Shown here: positions 39,816 through 46,995 of the stretch, one piece after another
Numbering within the stretch: position 1 is the first letter of the stretch
How the letters are laid out: every line of letters begins with the position of its first letter
Source of the DNA: Streptomyces alanosinicus
GTDB taxonomy: Bacteria > Actinomycetota > Actinomycetes > Streptomycetales > Streptomycetaceae
Length of the DNA: 46,995 nt
Direction: 5' to 3'
Assembly (NCBI RefSeq): GCF_014650595.1
Contig: NZ_BMVG01000051.1
Location: 1-46,995 of the forward strand
Notes under the pieces: model-generated
Database searches by the model: none
The model's input: the letters and a program-made list of their open reading frames with translations, nothing else
Told to the model about the DNA's origin: nothing
Translations under genes and position numbers: made by a program

Positions 39816-41831
39816 ATGTCCTGCAGCTCTGCCGACCGCACCTCGGCCGAGGACGCCTCCTGCGACCAGCCGGTCCCGCCACCCGAGGTCGAGGCGGGGG
39901 TGCCGCTGCTCGAACCACCCGGCTGGGCCGTCGCACAGCGCTCCCTGTTCGACCTGCTCGACCACGCCTGGCGCCGCTTCGCCCGCGACTTCACCGGCCC
40001 GGACGGACGCCTGAACTACACCGGCCCGCTCACCACCCGCGACGGTGTGGACGACTTCTACGAGGTGTTCTTCAACTGGCCCCAGCTGTACCTCCTCGGC
40101 GGCGCCGACGACCTGCTGCCCGCCAGTGAGCAGCACTGGGAGGGCGTGACCCGGCAGCTCACCGAACTCGGCATGCTGCATGATGAGTTCGAGCGCGGCT
40201 ACGACTGGTTCCACCAGGGCGAGAGCCTGCTGCTGCTGTACTTCCTGTGCATGGCCGCCCCCGACCGCTGGTCCGAGCGCGCCCTGCGCTTCGCCGAGCT
40301 GTACGTCGACCCGGCAGCCGGCAACTACGACCCCGGGCACCGCGTCATCACCCGCCCGCACAACGGCAGCGATCCCGACCGTACGGGCCTGTTCGACGGC
40401 GACGTCTACCCGTGGCTGCTCAAGGAAGCGGAGACCTACGGCTTCCCGCTCGACTGGATCCCCGAGGCAGACGGCGGCCCGTACCCGCTCTCCGCGGACC
40501 CGCGTCTGGGCGCGCAGATGCGGGACCGGATGGGCGTCGGTGACACCGCGGTCAACCTCGCCGCGGCCGGACTGGTCCTCAACGCCTGGATCCTGTCCGG
40601 CGAGGAGCGCTACCGCGACTGGATCGTCGAGTACGTGGGCGCGTGGCGGGAGCGCACCGAGGCGAACGGCGGTCTCATCCCGGACAACGCCGGCCCGGAC
40701 GGCGTCGTCGGCAGCCTGCTGGAGGGCCGCTGGTACGGCGGCCACTACGGCTGGTCCTGGCCGCACGGCTGGCACAGCGTGGGCCACGCGGCCTGCGTGG
40801 CGGCGCTCGCGGCGGCCACGGCCACCGGGGACGACGACTACCTCTCCATGGTCACGACCTCGCTCGACACCCTCATCGGCCACGCCAAGGTGATGCCCCA
40901 CACCGAGGCGGACTCCAGCCTCCCCTCCAAGTGGGCGGTCGAACTCGGCCCCGACGACGTCCGCACACCCACACCGCACCTTCCGTTCCGGCACAACGAC
41001 TCGGGCTGGTTCGACTACAACCCGGCCACCGCGCCGGTCCTGGTGGCCCTGTGGCACCACACGGCCTCCGACGCCGACCGCGCCCGGCTGGAGCGGCTGC
41101 GCGAAGCCGACGGCATCGACTGGCGTACCCTGCGGCCGTTCCGCGCCAAGGAGGAGTCCGGGCACGAGAAGGCATGGTTCGCCTTCCTCGCCGGTGACGA
41201 CCCTGGCTACCCCGAGCGCATCCTCGCCACCGCCCAGGCTCAGATCCGCCACCGCCTGCGGCGCGTCGACCGCTACCGCGACCTGGACGTGCCCGAGGCC
41301 GACATCCACGTGTGGCAGCAGTGCAACCCCGTGGCCACCGAGGCTCTCGTCCAGCTGACCTGGGGCGGCCCCCAGGTCCTGTACAACGGCGGCCTGCAGC
41401 AGGCCCGGCTGCGCTACCACGACGCCGACGCCCGCCGCGCCGGCCTCCCCCAGGACGTGGCCGCCCTGATCACCTCCATCGACCCCGAGGCGACCACCGT
41501 CGAACTGGTCAACCTCTCTCCCGGGACGGATCGCACGGTGATCGTCCAGGCGGGTGCCTTCGCCGAGCACACCATCACCGCCGTCCGGTACACCACCTGC
41601 GAGGACGACGGCTGGATCGGGGACATGTACGACTACGGCCACACCGAGCCGGTCGTCACCGAGGCGGAGGAGGCCTGCGACAGTGCCTTTCTGACGGTCC
41701 GGCTGCCCGCGTCCACCCGCATCCGGCTCACCCTCCGGCTCGACCTGCGCACCAACGCGCCCAGCTACCGCACACCGTTCGACACCCCGGCCGGCCGGCC
41801 CTCCCCGGGCCAGGAGGAGACCACAGCATGA
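39816..41831 (+). CDS. Uncharacterised 671-aa protein of the deoxysugar operon, possibly a glycosidase-like (alpha/alpha) barrel
   Basis: ATG 39816 follows ACGGAGATCCCCC. There is no signal peptide, so the protein is cytoplasmic. It is rich in Trp, Tyr, Asp and His motifs spaced as in helical-barrel carbohydrate enzymes: FNWPQLYLLGGADDLLPASE, LHDEFERGYDWFHQGESLLL, RPHNGSDPDRTGLFDGDVYP, YGGHYGWSWPHGWHSVGHAA. The C-terminal ~130 residues (TTVELVNLSPGTDRTVIVQA, FLTVRLPASTRIRLTLRLDL) look like a beta-sandwich. It starts 65 bases after permease 2 and overlaps the mutarotase by 4 bases (ATGA), so it belongs to sugar catabolism. I do not recognise a characterised family; a glycosidase or lyase acting on the imported saccharide is inference. 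Confidence 0.7.
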   Translation: MSCSSADRTSAEDASCDQPVPPPEVEAGVPLLEPPGWAVAQRSLFDLLDHAWRRFARDFTGPDGRLNYTGPLTTRDGVDDFYEVFFNWPQLYLLGGADDLLPASEQHWEGVTRQLTELGMLHDEFERGYDWFHQGESLLLLYFLCMAAPDRWSERALRFAELYVDPAAGNYDPGHRVITRPHNGSDPDRTGLFDGDVYPWLLKEAETYGFPLDWIPEADGGPYPLSADPRLGAQMRDRMGVGDTAVNLAAAGLVLNAWILSGEERYRDWIVEYVGAWRERTEANGGLIPDNAGPDGVVGSLLEGRWYGGHYGWSWPHGWHSVGHAACVAALAAATATGDDDYLSMVTTSLDTLIGHAKVMPHTEADSSLPSKWAVELGPDDVRTPTPHLPFRHNDSGWFDYNPATAPVLVALWHHTASDADRARLERLREADGIDWRTLRPFRAKEESGHEKAWFAFLAGDDPGYPERILATAQAQIRHRLRRVDRYRDLDVPEADIHVWQQCNPVATEALVQLTWGGPQVLYNGGLQQARLRYHDADARRAGLPQDVAALITSIDPEATTVELVNLSPGTDRTVIVQAGAFAEHTITAVRYTTCEDDGWIGDMYDYGHTEPVVTEAEEACDSAFLTVRLPASTRIRLTLRLDLRTNAPSYRTPFDTPAGRPSPGQEETTA

Positions 41832-42175
41832 AGCGTGTCGCCCAGACCATCAGGCTCCGCCCCGAGCACCGCGAGAAGTACCTCGAACTCCACTCGGCCG
41901 TCTGGCCCGGCGTCGAAGCGGCCCTGCACCGGTCGAACATCCGCAACTACAGCATCTACCTCCACGGCGATGTGCTGTTCGCCTACTTCGAATACCACGG
42001 CGACGACTTCGAGACCGACATGGCCGTCCTCGAAGCCGACCCCGAGACCCGGCAGTGGTGGAAACTCACCGACCCTTGCCAGGAGCCCTGGCCCGACCGG
42101 GGCGACTCCCGCCAGTGGACGGAACTCCCCGAGATCTGGCACCTGAACCCGCCAGGAGACACCACCGGCGCCTGA
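41828..42175 (+). CDS. rhaM: L-rhamnose mutarotase (RhaM family)
   Basis: 115 aa from ATG 41828. The enzyme interconverts the alpha and beta anomers of L-rhamnose or related 6-deoxy sugars. The family pattern is clear: KRVAQTIRLRPEHREKYLEL HSAVWPGV, with Tyr18 and His22 at the positions of the catalytic Tyr and His in the E. coli enzyme as I recall it. NYSIYLHGDVLFAYFEYHGD and DPETRQWWKLTDPCQ follow. Close relatives also act on L-fucose and L-rhamnose-like sugars, so exact specificity is open. The ATGA overlap with the preceding gene indicates coupling. Confidence 0.85.
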   Translation: MKRVAQTIRLRPEHREKYLELHSAVWPGVEAALHRSNIRNYSIYLHGDVLFAYFEYHGDDFETDMAVLEADPETRQWWKLTDPCQEPWPDRGDSRQWTELPEIWHLNPPGDTTGA

Positions 42176-42195
42176 CACACCTCGCCCCAGACCAC

Positions 42196-42252
42196 ATGGA
42201 CCCCACCCGGCGTGGACCGACTCGACCCGACCTGGACCGACCCGACTTGGAC
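42196..42252 (+). repeat. Short tandem repeat before the lactonase gene
   Basis: TGGACCGACTCGAC and TGGACCGACCCGAC recur at about 42213 and 42233, with partial TGGACC copies at 42197 and 42248. The array fills the 82-bp gap between rhaM and the lactonase start, where no normal ribosome-binding site is visible. Confidence 0.5.
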
Positions 42253-42257
42253 CACCA

Positions 42258-43181
42258 GTGACCCCCACCACCGCCCCGCTCATCGACGCCCACCACCACC
42301 TGTGGGACCTCGACCAGCGGCCGCAACCCTGGCTCGACGACCCCGCCCTGGCGACGATCCGCCGCACCTTCACCCCCGACGGCCTGCGTACCACCGCCAC
42401 CCGGCCCATCGCGGGCCGCCGTCTGCACAGCACGGTCGCCGTGCAGTGCGTGCCGGACGTACCCGAGACGGAGGACCTGCTCGCGCTCGCGGAGCGGGAG
42501 CCGCTGATCGGAGCCGTGGTCGGCTGGGCGGACCTGACCTCCCCGGCGATCGGCGACCTGCTCGACAGGCTGCTTGCCGGGCCGGGCGGCACCTACCTGC
42601 GGTCTCTGCGCCACCTCGTGCAGGGCGAGACGGATCCGGAATGGCTGCAACGCCCCGATGTCGAACGCGGGCTGGCGGCGGTCCGGGACCGCGGACTCTG
42701 CTATGACGTGCTCGTCCGCAGCCACCAGCTCGACCAGGCGGTCCGGCTGGCCGAGCGGTTCCCGGACCTGCCCCAGGTGCTCGACCACGCCGGCAAGCCG
42801 CCGATCGCCGACGGTGACCTGGCCGACTGGGAACGCCAGGTGCGTCTGCTGGCCGCACACCCGCACGTGGTCTGCAAGGTGTCGGGGCTGATCACCGAGG
42901 CGGACCACGAGAAGTGGACCGTCGACGACATCCGCGCGGTGTGGGACGTACTGCTGTCCGTCTTCGGCCCCGGCCGCCTGATGTTCGGCTCCGACTGGCC
43001 GGTCGCGAACCTCGCGGGCGGCTGGAACCGCTGGGCCGCCACCGTGGACGCTCTGCTCGACGGCTGCTCCGGCACCGAGATCCACGCGGTGCTCGCCGGC
43101 ACCGCGACCGCCTTCTACCGTCTCCCCTCCGTGCCGGAAGAAGCCGAGGTCACCGCGGACAGCGCCACGCACACCATCTGA
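42258..43181 (+). CDS. Amidohydrolase-2 family aldonolactonase (L-fucono/L-rhamnono-lactonase type)
   Basis: 307 aa from GTG 42258. COG3618-type amidohydrolase: N-terminal metal motif IDAHHHLWDL, then VVGWADLTS, GLCYDVLVRSHQLDQAVRLA, VLDHAGKPPIADGDLADWE, VVCKVSGLITEADHEKWTVD and the final catalytic Asp in MFGSDWPVANLAGGWNRW. Characterised members hydrolyse L-fucono-1,5-lactone or L-rhamnono-lactone to the sugar acid. Here it follows the mutarotase and precedes two dehydrogenase pseudogenes, which fits the non-phosphorylating oxidation pathway of a 6-deoxyhexose. No ribosome-binding site is obvious. Confidence 0.85.
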   Translation: MTPTTAPLIDAHHHLWDLDQRPQPWLDDPALATIRRTFTPDGLRTTATRPIAGRRLHSTVAVQCVPDVPETEDLLALAEREPLIGAVVGWADLTSPAIGDLLDRLLAGPGGTYLRSLRHLVQGETDPEWLQRPDVERGLAAVRDRGLCYDVLVRSHQLDQAVRLAERFPDLPQVLDHAGKPPIADGDLADWERQVRLLAAHPHVVCKVSGLITEADHEKWTVDDIRAVWDVLLSVFGPGRLMFGSDWPVANLAGGWNRWAATVDALLDGCSGTEIHAVLAGTATAFYRLPSVPEEAEVTADSATHTI

Positions 43182-43241
43182 CCGTCACGCCCACCCCGGC
43201 GTGCGCACCCTTCGCGCACCCCTCGCGCACGCCGACCACTC

Positions 43242-43452
43242 GCGCCGGGCACTTATCCGCGTCTAACGACCGACAACACCCAGGCTCTGCGGGACGACCC
43301 AGTGCGCAGCACAGCGATCCTGGACCGCATTCCGGCCGGCCGCTGGGGGACGCCGACGACCTGGCGGGCGCCACGGGTTCCTCGCGTCGGACGCCGCCGC
43401 CTACGTGCACGGCGTCGTCCTGCCCGTGGACGGCGGATGGCTCGGCAGATGA
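43242..43452 (+). pseudogene. SDR dehydrogenase, decayed 3' fragment
   Basis: Reading with frame changes gives APGTYPRLTTDNTQALRDDP, VRSTAILDRIPAGRWGTP, then DDLAGAT, then FLASDAAAYVHGVVLPVDGG WLGR-stop (TGA 43450). This is the C-terminus of a KduD/FabG-like SDR. Two single-base losses near 43352 and 43379 break the frame, and the N-terminal cofactor-binding half is missing. Position and family suggest a sugar or sugar-acid dehydrogenase of the same pathway. Confidence 0.65.
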
Positions 43453-43532
43453 CCGTCACCGACCCGGCCACCGCCTACGCCTACGCCAGAGGCTGACCGG
43501 CGGCGCCCTTCGCATTTACCCAGGAGCACTCC

Positions 43533-44421
43533 TTGCAGCAACGCGAGATCCCCGACACGCCCGTCGCGCTCAGCGAACTCGGCTTCGGCGCCGCCGTCAT
43601 CGGCAACCTCTACGAGGCCACCCCGGCCGAGGACGCGGTGGCCGCCGTCGATGCGGCCTGGGAGGCCGGCATCCGCTACTTCGACACCGCCCCCACTACG
43701 GCCTGGGTCTGTCCGAGGAACGCCTTGGCGCCGCCCTGCGCCACCGCCTTCCGCGACGAATACGTCCTGTCCTCCAAGGTCGGCCGCCTCCTCGTGCCCA
43801 ATCCCCGGCCCCGGGGCATGGACGACGAGGGCTTCGCCGTTCCCGACGACCTGTGCCGCCGCTGGGACTTCAGCCGCGACGGCGTCCTGCGTTCGATCGA
43901 AGGCTCCCTCAGCCGCACGGGCCTGGACCGCCTCGACATCGTCTATCTCCACGATCCTGACGACCACTGGCGGCAGGCCGCCGAGGAAGCCACGCCCACG
44001 CTCGCGGACCTGCGCGACCAGGGCGTGATCGGCGCGATCGGCGCCGGCATGAACCAGTCGGCGATGCTCGCCCGCTTCCTGCGGGAGACCGCCGCCGACG
44101 TGGTGATGCTCGCCGGCCGCTACACGCTCCTGGACCAGTCGGCACTGGACGACGTCCTGCCCGCCGCTCGGGAAGGACGCCCCGCCGGAACGCGTCGCGC
44201 GGGCGCTGGCGATCGCCGGGGTCTGCGAGGCGCACGGCACCACCCTGCCCGCCGCAGCCATCGCCTCCCCGTACACCCACCCCAGCGTCGTCAACGTCAC
44301 CCTCGGAATGCGCAGCCCCGGCCAAGTGACACGGAACGTGGAACTGCACCGGGGCAGCGTCCCCGAGTCCCTCTGGGACGACCTCCGCGCTCAGGGGCTG
44401 ATCAGGCCGGACGTGCCGTAG
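43533..44421 (+). pseudogene. Aldo-keto reductase (L-fucose/D-threo-aldose dehydrogenase type), decayed
   Basis: TTG 43533 has AGGAGCACTCC upstream. The sequence begins ALSELGFGAAVIGNLYEATP and GIRYFDTAP. A lost base then scrambles about 20 codons (HYGLGLSEERLGAALRHRL is readable in the next frame), and a compensating change restores DEYVLSSKVGRLLVPNPRPR. After LLDQSALDDVLPAAR roughly 80-90 bases are deleted, and the C-terminus (RVARALAIAGVCEAHGTTLP ... LWDDLRAQGLIRPDVP) continues in another frame to TAG 44419-44421. The missing strand would carry part of the NAD(P) site. Relatives oxidise L-fucose at C1. The product is not functional here. Confidence 0.75.
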
Positions 44422-44464
44422 GAAGCCGCTCACCGACCGGAATCCCACGGTCTGGGAGCAACGC

Positions 44465-44495
44465 CGAAGCCGCCCCTTCACGAGGGACGGCTTCG
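44465..44495. terminator. Hairpin between convergent genes
   Basis: CGAAGCCG (44465-44472) pairs with CGGCTTCG (44488-44495), with an inner CCCT/AGGG stem and loop TCACG. It lies between the convergent aldo-keto reductase pseudogene and the ricin-lectin gene and probably ends both transcripts. There is no strong T-run, which is common in actinomycetes. Confidence 0.7.
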
Positions 44496-44523
44496 TCATT
44501 CCCGGAAATCCCGGATCACCCTG

Positions 44524-46254
44524 TCACTGGATCATCCAGGCCTGGTTGGACTGGTTCAGGGGCATCCACTGATCGATGGTGGCCCCGTTCGCCGTCGATC
44601 CGTTGCTCACCTCCAGGATCTGCCTGCTCTCGAAGTTGCGGATGAGGTACCCGCCGCTGGTCTGCTCGAAGTACCACAGCTGGTTGTTGCCGCCGCCGTA
44701 GGCGTACTGCTGCAGCGCGGTCCCCCTCCAGTGACTGGATGCGTTGACGTCGAGGACCTTGCCGCTGTTCCTGTTCACGATCTTGTAGAGCTGCCCACTG
44801 ACCGGAACGATGTTCCACTGCTGGTTGGCCCCACCGGTGCTCGGCCATTGCACGACGCTCCCGCCGTCGGCGCTGGACCACCCGTTGACGTCCATCAGCT
44901 GCCCGCTGTTGACGTTCTTGATCGTGTAGTACGTGGACGGGTCGACGGTCGGCGTACCGGTCGCGGCCGCCAGCGCCCCGCCGGCCTGCTGGACACTGAA
45001 GTCCGCGATGAAGAAGTACGCGCCGTCGGTCTTGGCGACCCGCACGTAGCGGAACTTCTGGCGGACGTCGATGTTGCCCGTGAGCGTCGAGGCGAACGGC
45101 AGTGTGTCCGTCTGACGTCCCAGGACGGTGTAGGTGCCGAAGGACGGGTCGTTGGAGGCCCGGACCTCGAACTTGCCCCGGGTCTCGGGCTGGTCCACGT
45201 CCTGACGGGTCGTCAGTGAGAACTGTCCGAGCCGGTAGGCCTGCCCCAGGTCGACCTGCCACCACGCCGAGGAGTCACTCCCGGTGGGAGACCAGCCGGT
45301 CGAGCTGTCGTTGTCGACGGCGTTGCCAGCCGACCAGCCGGAACCGAAGACCGACGAGGAGGACGCCGGCTTGTTGTAGGCGAGGTTGAGCTTCGCCGCC
45401 AGCCCCTGATAGGCGGACTCAAGGCCGGAGGCCTTGATCACCGAGTCGCCGGACGTCGTGTTGTTGGTGAGCGTGACGTGGGTGCCGTTGCGGTTCTGGT
45501 TGATGAATCCGTCGGTACGCGACAACACGTTGTTCGAGACGGTCATGTTGTTCGACCCCTCGTCCAGGTAGAAGCCGTGCACGGGCGAGCCGCAGGCGGA
45601 CGGTACGCGTATCACGTCGTGGACGTAGTTGCCGTCGAAGACGGTGCCCGGGTCGTTCGAGAGGTGGTAGATACCGGCGGAGTCGCACAGCCGGTTCATC
45701 ACGTTGCCCATCCGGTTGTAGCTGACGCTGTTGTTCCCTTCGGCGTTGGCCGCCGACTGCCAGCCCCAGCCGAGCGAGATCCCGGCCCACGGAGTGTCGG
45801 AGATGTCGTTGTGGTCGATGGTGGTGCTGTTGACGAAGCCCGCGTTGATGCCCGCGGTTCCCAGGTAGTCCTCACCGATCCGAGTGATCAGGTTGTCCTT
45901 GACGGTGACCTTCTTGACCACCTCCCGGGCGTCCTCACCGGCTGGTGTGGTGGGTGGGTTGTAGACGGTGTGGTACTCCACGGTCGGGTCGGAGAACTTG
46001 CCGACCGTGATTCCGTTGCCGGCGATGTCGTGGACGAGGTTGCCGGTCACGGTGCTGTCGTGCACGCCGTGGTGCAGGTCGAGGGCGGTGGAGCCCATCT
46101 GCGTGAAGGTGTTGTCGGTGAAGGAGACTCGGTCGGCGTTCGAGACCTGGACCCCGGCCGGCGGACGACCGACGTACTGGTTGTTGGACGTGTCGGCCGA
46201 GATGTTGTAGTTGCCGCCCTGGGCGTTGAGGTAGCCGTTGTCGGTCGCCTCCAT
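44524..46254 (-). CDS. Beta-helix / F5-8 type C / ricin-lectin exoprotein, N-terminally truncated
   Basis: 576 aa from ATG 46254. Residues ~1-280 are a right-handed parallel beta-helix with Asn-rich rungs (FTDNTFTQMGSTALDLHHG, VTVKDNLITRIGEDYLGTAG, VSNNVLSRTDGFINQNRNGT). Residues ~295-435 are an F5/8 type C (discoidin) carbohydrate-binding domain (WWQVDLGQAYRLGQF). Residues ~445-576 are a ricin B lectin with QxW motifs (NQQWN, NQLWY, NQAWM). The beta-helix homology continues upstream of the ATG (HDLRFSGITFTQTTW), while a signal-peptide-like start (MRPLRIGAGTVKAVATAAA) with AGGAGG lies at 46363 in a different frame. The secretion signal and first part of the helix are thus lost or out of frame, and the gene is probably non-functional as an exoenzyme. 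Confidence 0.75.
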   Translation of the reverse strand: MEATDNGYLNAQGGNYNISADTSNNQYVGRPPAGVQVSNADRVSFTDNTFTQMGSTALDLHHGVHDSTVTGNLVHDIAGNGITVGKFSDPTVEYHTVYNPPTTPAGEDAREVVKKVTVKDNLITRIGEDYLGTAGINAGFVNSTTIDHNDISDTPWAGISLGWGWQSAANAEGNNSVSYNRMGNVMNRLCDSAGIYHLSNDPGTVFDGNYVHDVIRVPSACGSPVHGFYLDEGSNNMTVSNNVLSRTDGFINQNRNGTHVTLTNNTTSGDSVIKASGLESAYQGLAAKLNLAYNKPASSSSVFGSGWSAGNAVDNDSSTGWSPTGSDSSAWWQVDLGQAYRLGQFSLTTRQDVDQPETRGKFEVRASNDPSFGTYTVLGRQTDTLPFASTLTGNIDVRQKFRYVRVAKTDGAYFFIADFSVQQAGGALAAATGTPTVDPSTYYTIKNVNSGQLMDVNGWSSADGGSVVQWPSTGGANQQWNIVPVSGQLYKIVNRNSGKVLDVNASSHWRGTALQQYAYGGGNNQLWYFEQTSGGYLIRNFESRQILEVSNGSTANGATIDQWMPLNQSNQAWMIQ

Positions 46255-46363
46255 CCAGGTGGTCTGGGTGAAGGTGATCCCGGAGAAGCGCAGGTCGTGG
46301 GCGGGACGCGGCTGCCGTCGCGACCGCCTTGACCGTCCCCGCGCCGATGCGTAGGGGCCTCAT

Positions 46364-46780
46364 CTGTGGTGTGTCCCTCCTCCGAACCCCTGGCTTCTTA
46401 TGAGTTGCATTTATCAAGGCAAGATGGCATCCGAGTCAAGACAAGAGGCAGACCTATTTTTCACTCCAGCAACACCAGTGACATGCGGAGGCGCCAGGAG
46501 CGGCGCGCACACATCCCTTGTGACGAGGAAATACCCCCCCAGGTAGTAACGAAATTGACCGTGGCGATCGACATGCCGACCGCCACCCACTCGGCCTGGT
46601 TGGCCAATCCACCGCCCCAAAATGAGTACTACTCATTTCGCGCAGTCTGTCGCTATCGATTCCTCACCTCGAGTGAGTCCTGGCCAGGTGGAAGCAGCGG
46701 CGCGTGAAGGCGTCCGTTGTGCGAGGTGGTCGGCTCTTACGACATCGTTTCTTTTGGTGTGATCGTTCGTTGAATCGTGC
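46364..46780. other. Gene-free stretch
   Basis: About 415 bases without a supportable gene. The composition is lower in GC than elsewhere at 46400-46680. It separates the exoprotein start from the transposase at the window edge and should contain the left end of that element, but no inverted repeat can be matched because the other end is outside the window. Confidence 0.5.
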
Positions 46781-46995
46781 ATGACGGATCTGGTTGAGCG
46801 GCTGGTGCCGGACGAGTTGTGGGTGTTGTTCCGGCGGGTGGTGCCGCCGACGGAGGTGAGGCGTCCGCAGGGCGGGGGCCGACGTCGGGCGGGTGATCGC
46901 GAAACGCTTGCCGCGATCATCTTCGTGGCCGCCTAGGGTTGTACCTGGCGGCAGTTGCCGCCGGTGTTCGGACCGGCCTGGCCCACGGTCTACCG
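46781..46995 (+). pseudogene. IS5-family transposase start, with internal stop, cut by window end
   Basis: ATG 46781 begins MTDLVERLVPDELWVLFRRV then VPPTEVRRPQGGGRRRAGDR, ETLAAIIFVAA, TAG (46934-46936), GCTWRQLPPVFGPAWPTVY. This is the conserved N-terminus of an actinobacterial IS5-type transposase (GCTWRQLP block). The stop stands where family members have a sense codon (I recall TSGCTWRQLP). The remainder lies beyond the window. Confidence 0.65.

Noticed and set aside
39516..41642. Long antisense open frame opposite the 671-aa protein
   Set aside because: Val/Gly-rich composition typical of antisense frames in high-GC DNA; the sense frame has RBS, coupling and conserved-looking motifs.

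Overview
The window is high-GC DNA with strong G/C third-position bias, GTG starts, 4-base stop/start overlaps (GTGA, ATGA) and typical Streptomyces families (chaplin, ArsR/MarR/TetR/MerR/FadR regulators, indigoidine synthetase, ricin-lectin exoproteins). It looks like an accessory region of a Streptomyces-type actinomycete, possibly a chromosome arm or plasmid. The outstanding property is decay: at least seven insertion sequences or transposase remnants and more than a dozen broken host genes lie between short intact islands. No tRNA, rRNA or CRISPR array was seen.

Layout. (1) 0.2-5.1 kb: Tn7/Tn5053-type transposition operon tnsA-tnsB-tnsC-tniQ, with tnsB cut by one in-frame TGA. (2) 5.2-6.7 kb: a nucleotidyltransferase gene split by a 988-bp IS5-family (IS427-like) element. 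(3) 7.2-9.6 kb: a compact reverse-strand operon of a short tyrosine recombinase, an XRE regulator and a zinc-ribbon recombinase-like protein with degenerate catalytic boxes. (4) 9.9-19.9 kb: remnants (two helicase-associated fragments, an HNH-like tail, a dihydrofolate-reductase-like start) around intact regulator/effector pairs: MFS-ArsR with a double palindrome, beta-lactamase-fold hydrolase with an IS30-HTH/GbsR fusion, GNAT, SnoaL-like, DUF4287 and TetR. (5) 20-28.6 kb: a chaplin stub beside a dead IS5 transposase, a DinB/mycothiol-type enzyme, two divergent regulator/SDR pairs (MerR-SDR and TetR-SDR), an ISKra4-like unit and further transposase scraps. (6) 29.4-33.2 kb: a complete single-module NRPS, A-Ox-T-TE, matching indigoidine synthetase (BpsA/IndC), with no companion genes. 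(7) 33.4-35.1 kb: transposase, trypsin and peptide deformylase pseudogenes. (8) 35.3-44.4 kb: a deoxysugar uptake and oxidation locus, FadR regulator divergent from an ABC importer, an uncharacterised 671-aa protein, L-rhamnose mutarotase and an aldonolactonase, followed by a decayed SDR dehydrogenase and a decayed aldo-keto reductase. (9) 44.5-46.4 kb: beta-helix/F5-8C/ricin exoprotein that has lost its in-frame N-terminus. (10) The right edge starts another transposase with an internal stop.

How it fits together: the sugar locus reads as import, anomer conversion, oxidation to a lactone and lactone hydrolysis, but the oxidation genes are broken here, so the pathway probably needs dehydrogenases encoded elsewhere or is dying. 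Best candidates for something new are the recombinase/XRE/zinc-ribbon trio (7222-9647), the perfect 23-bp hairpin at the binding-protein/permease junction (37898-37948), and the uncharacterised 671-aa protein of the sugar operon.
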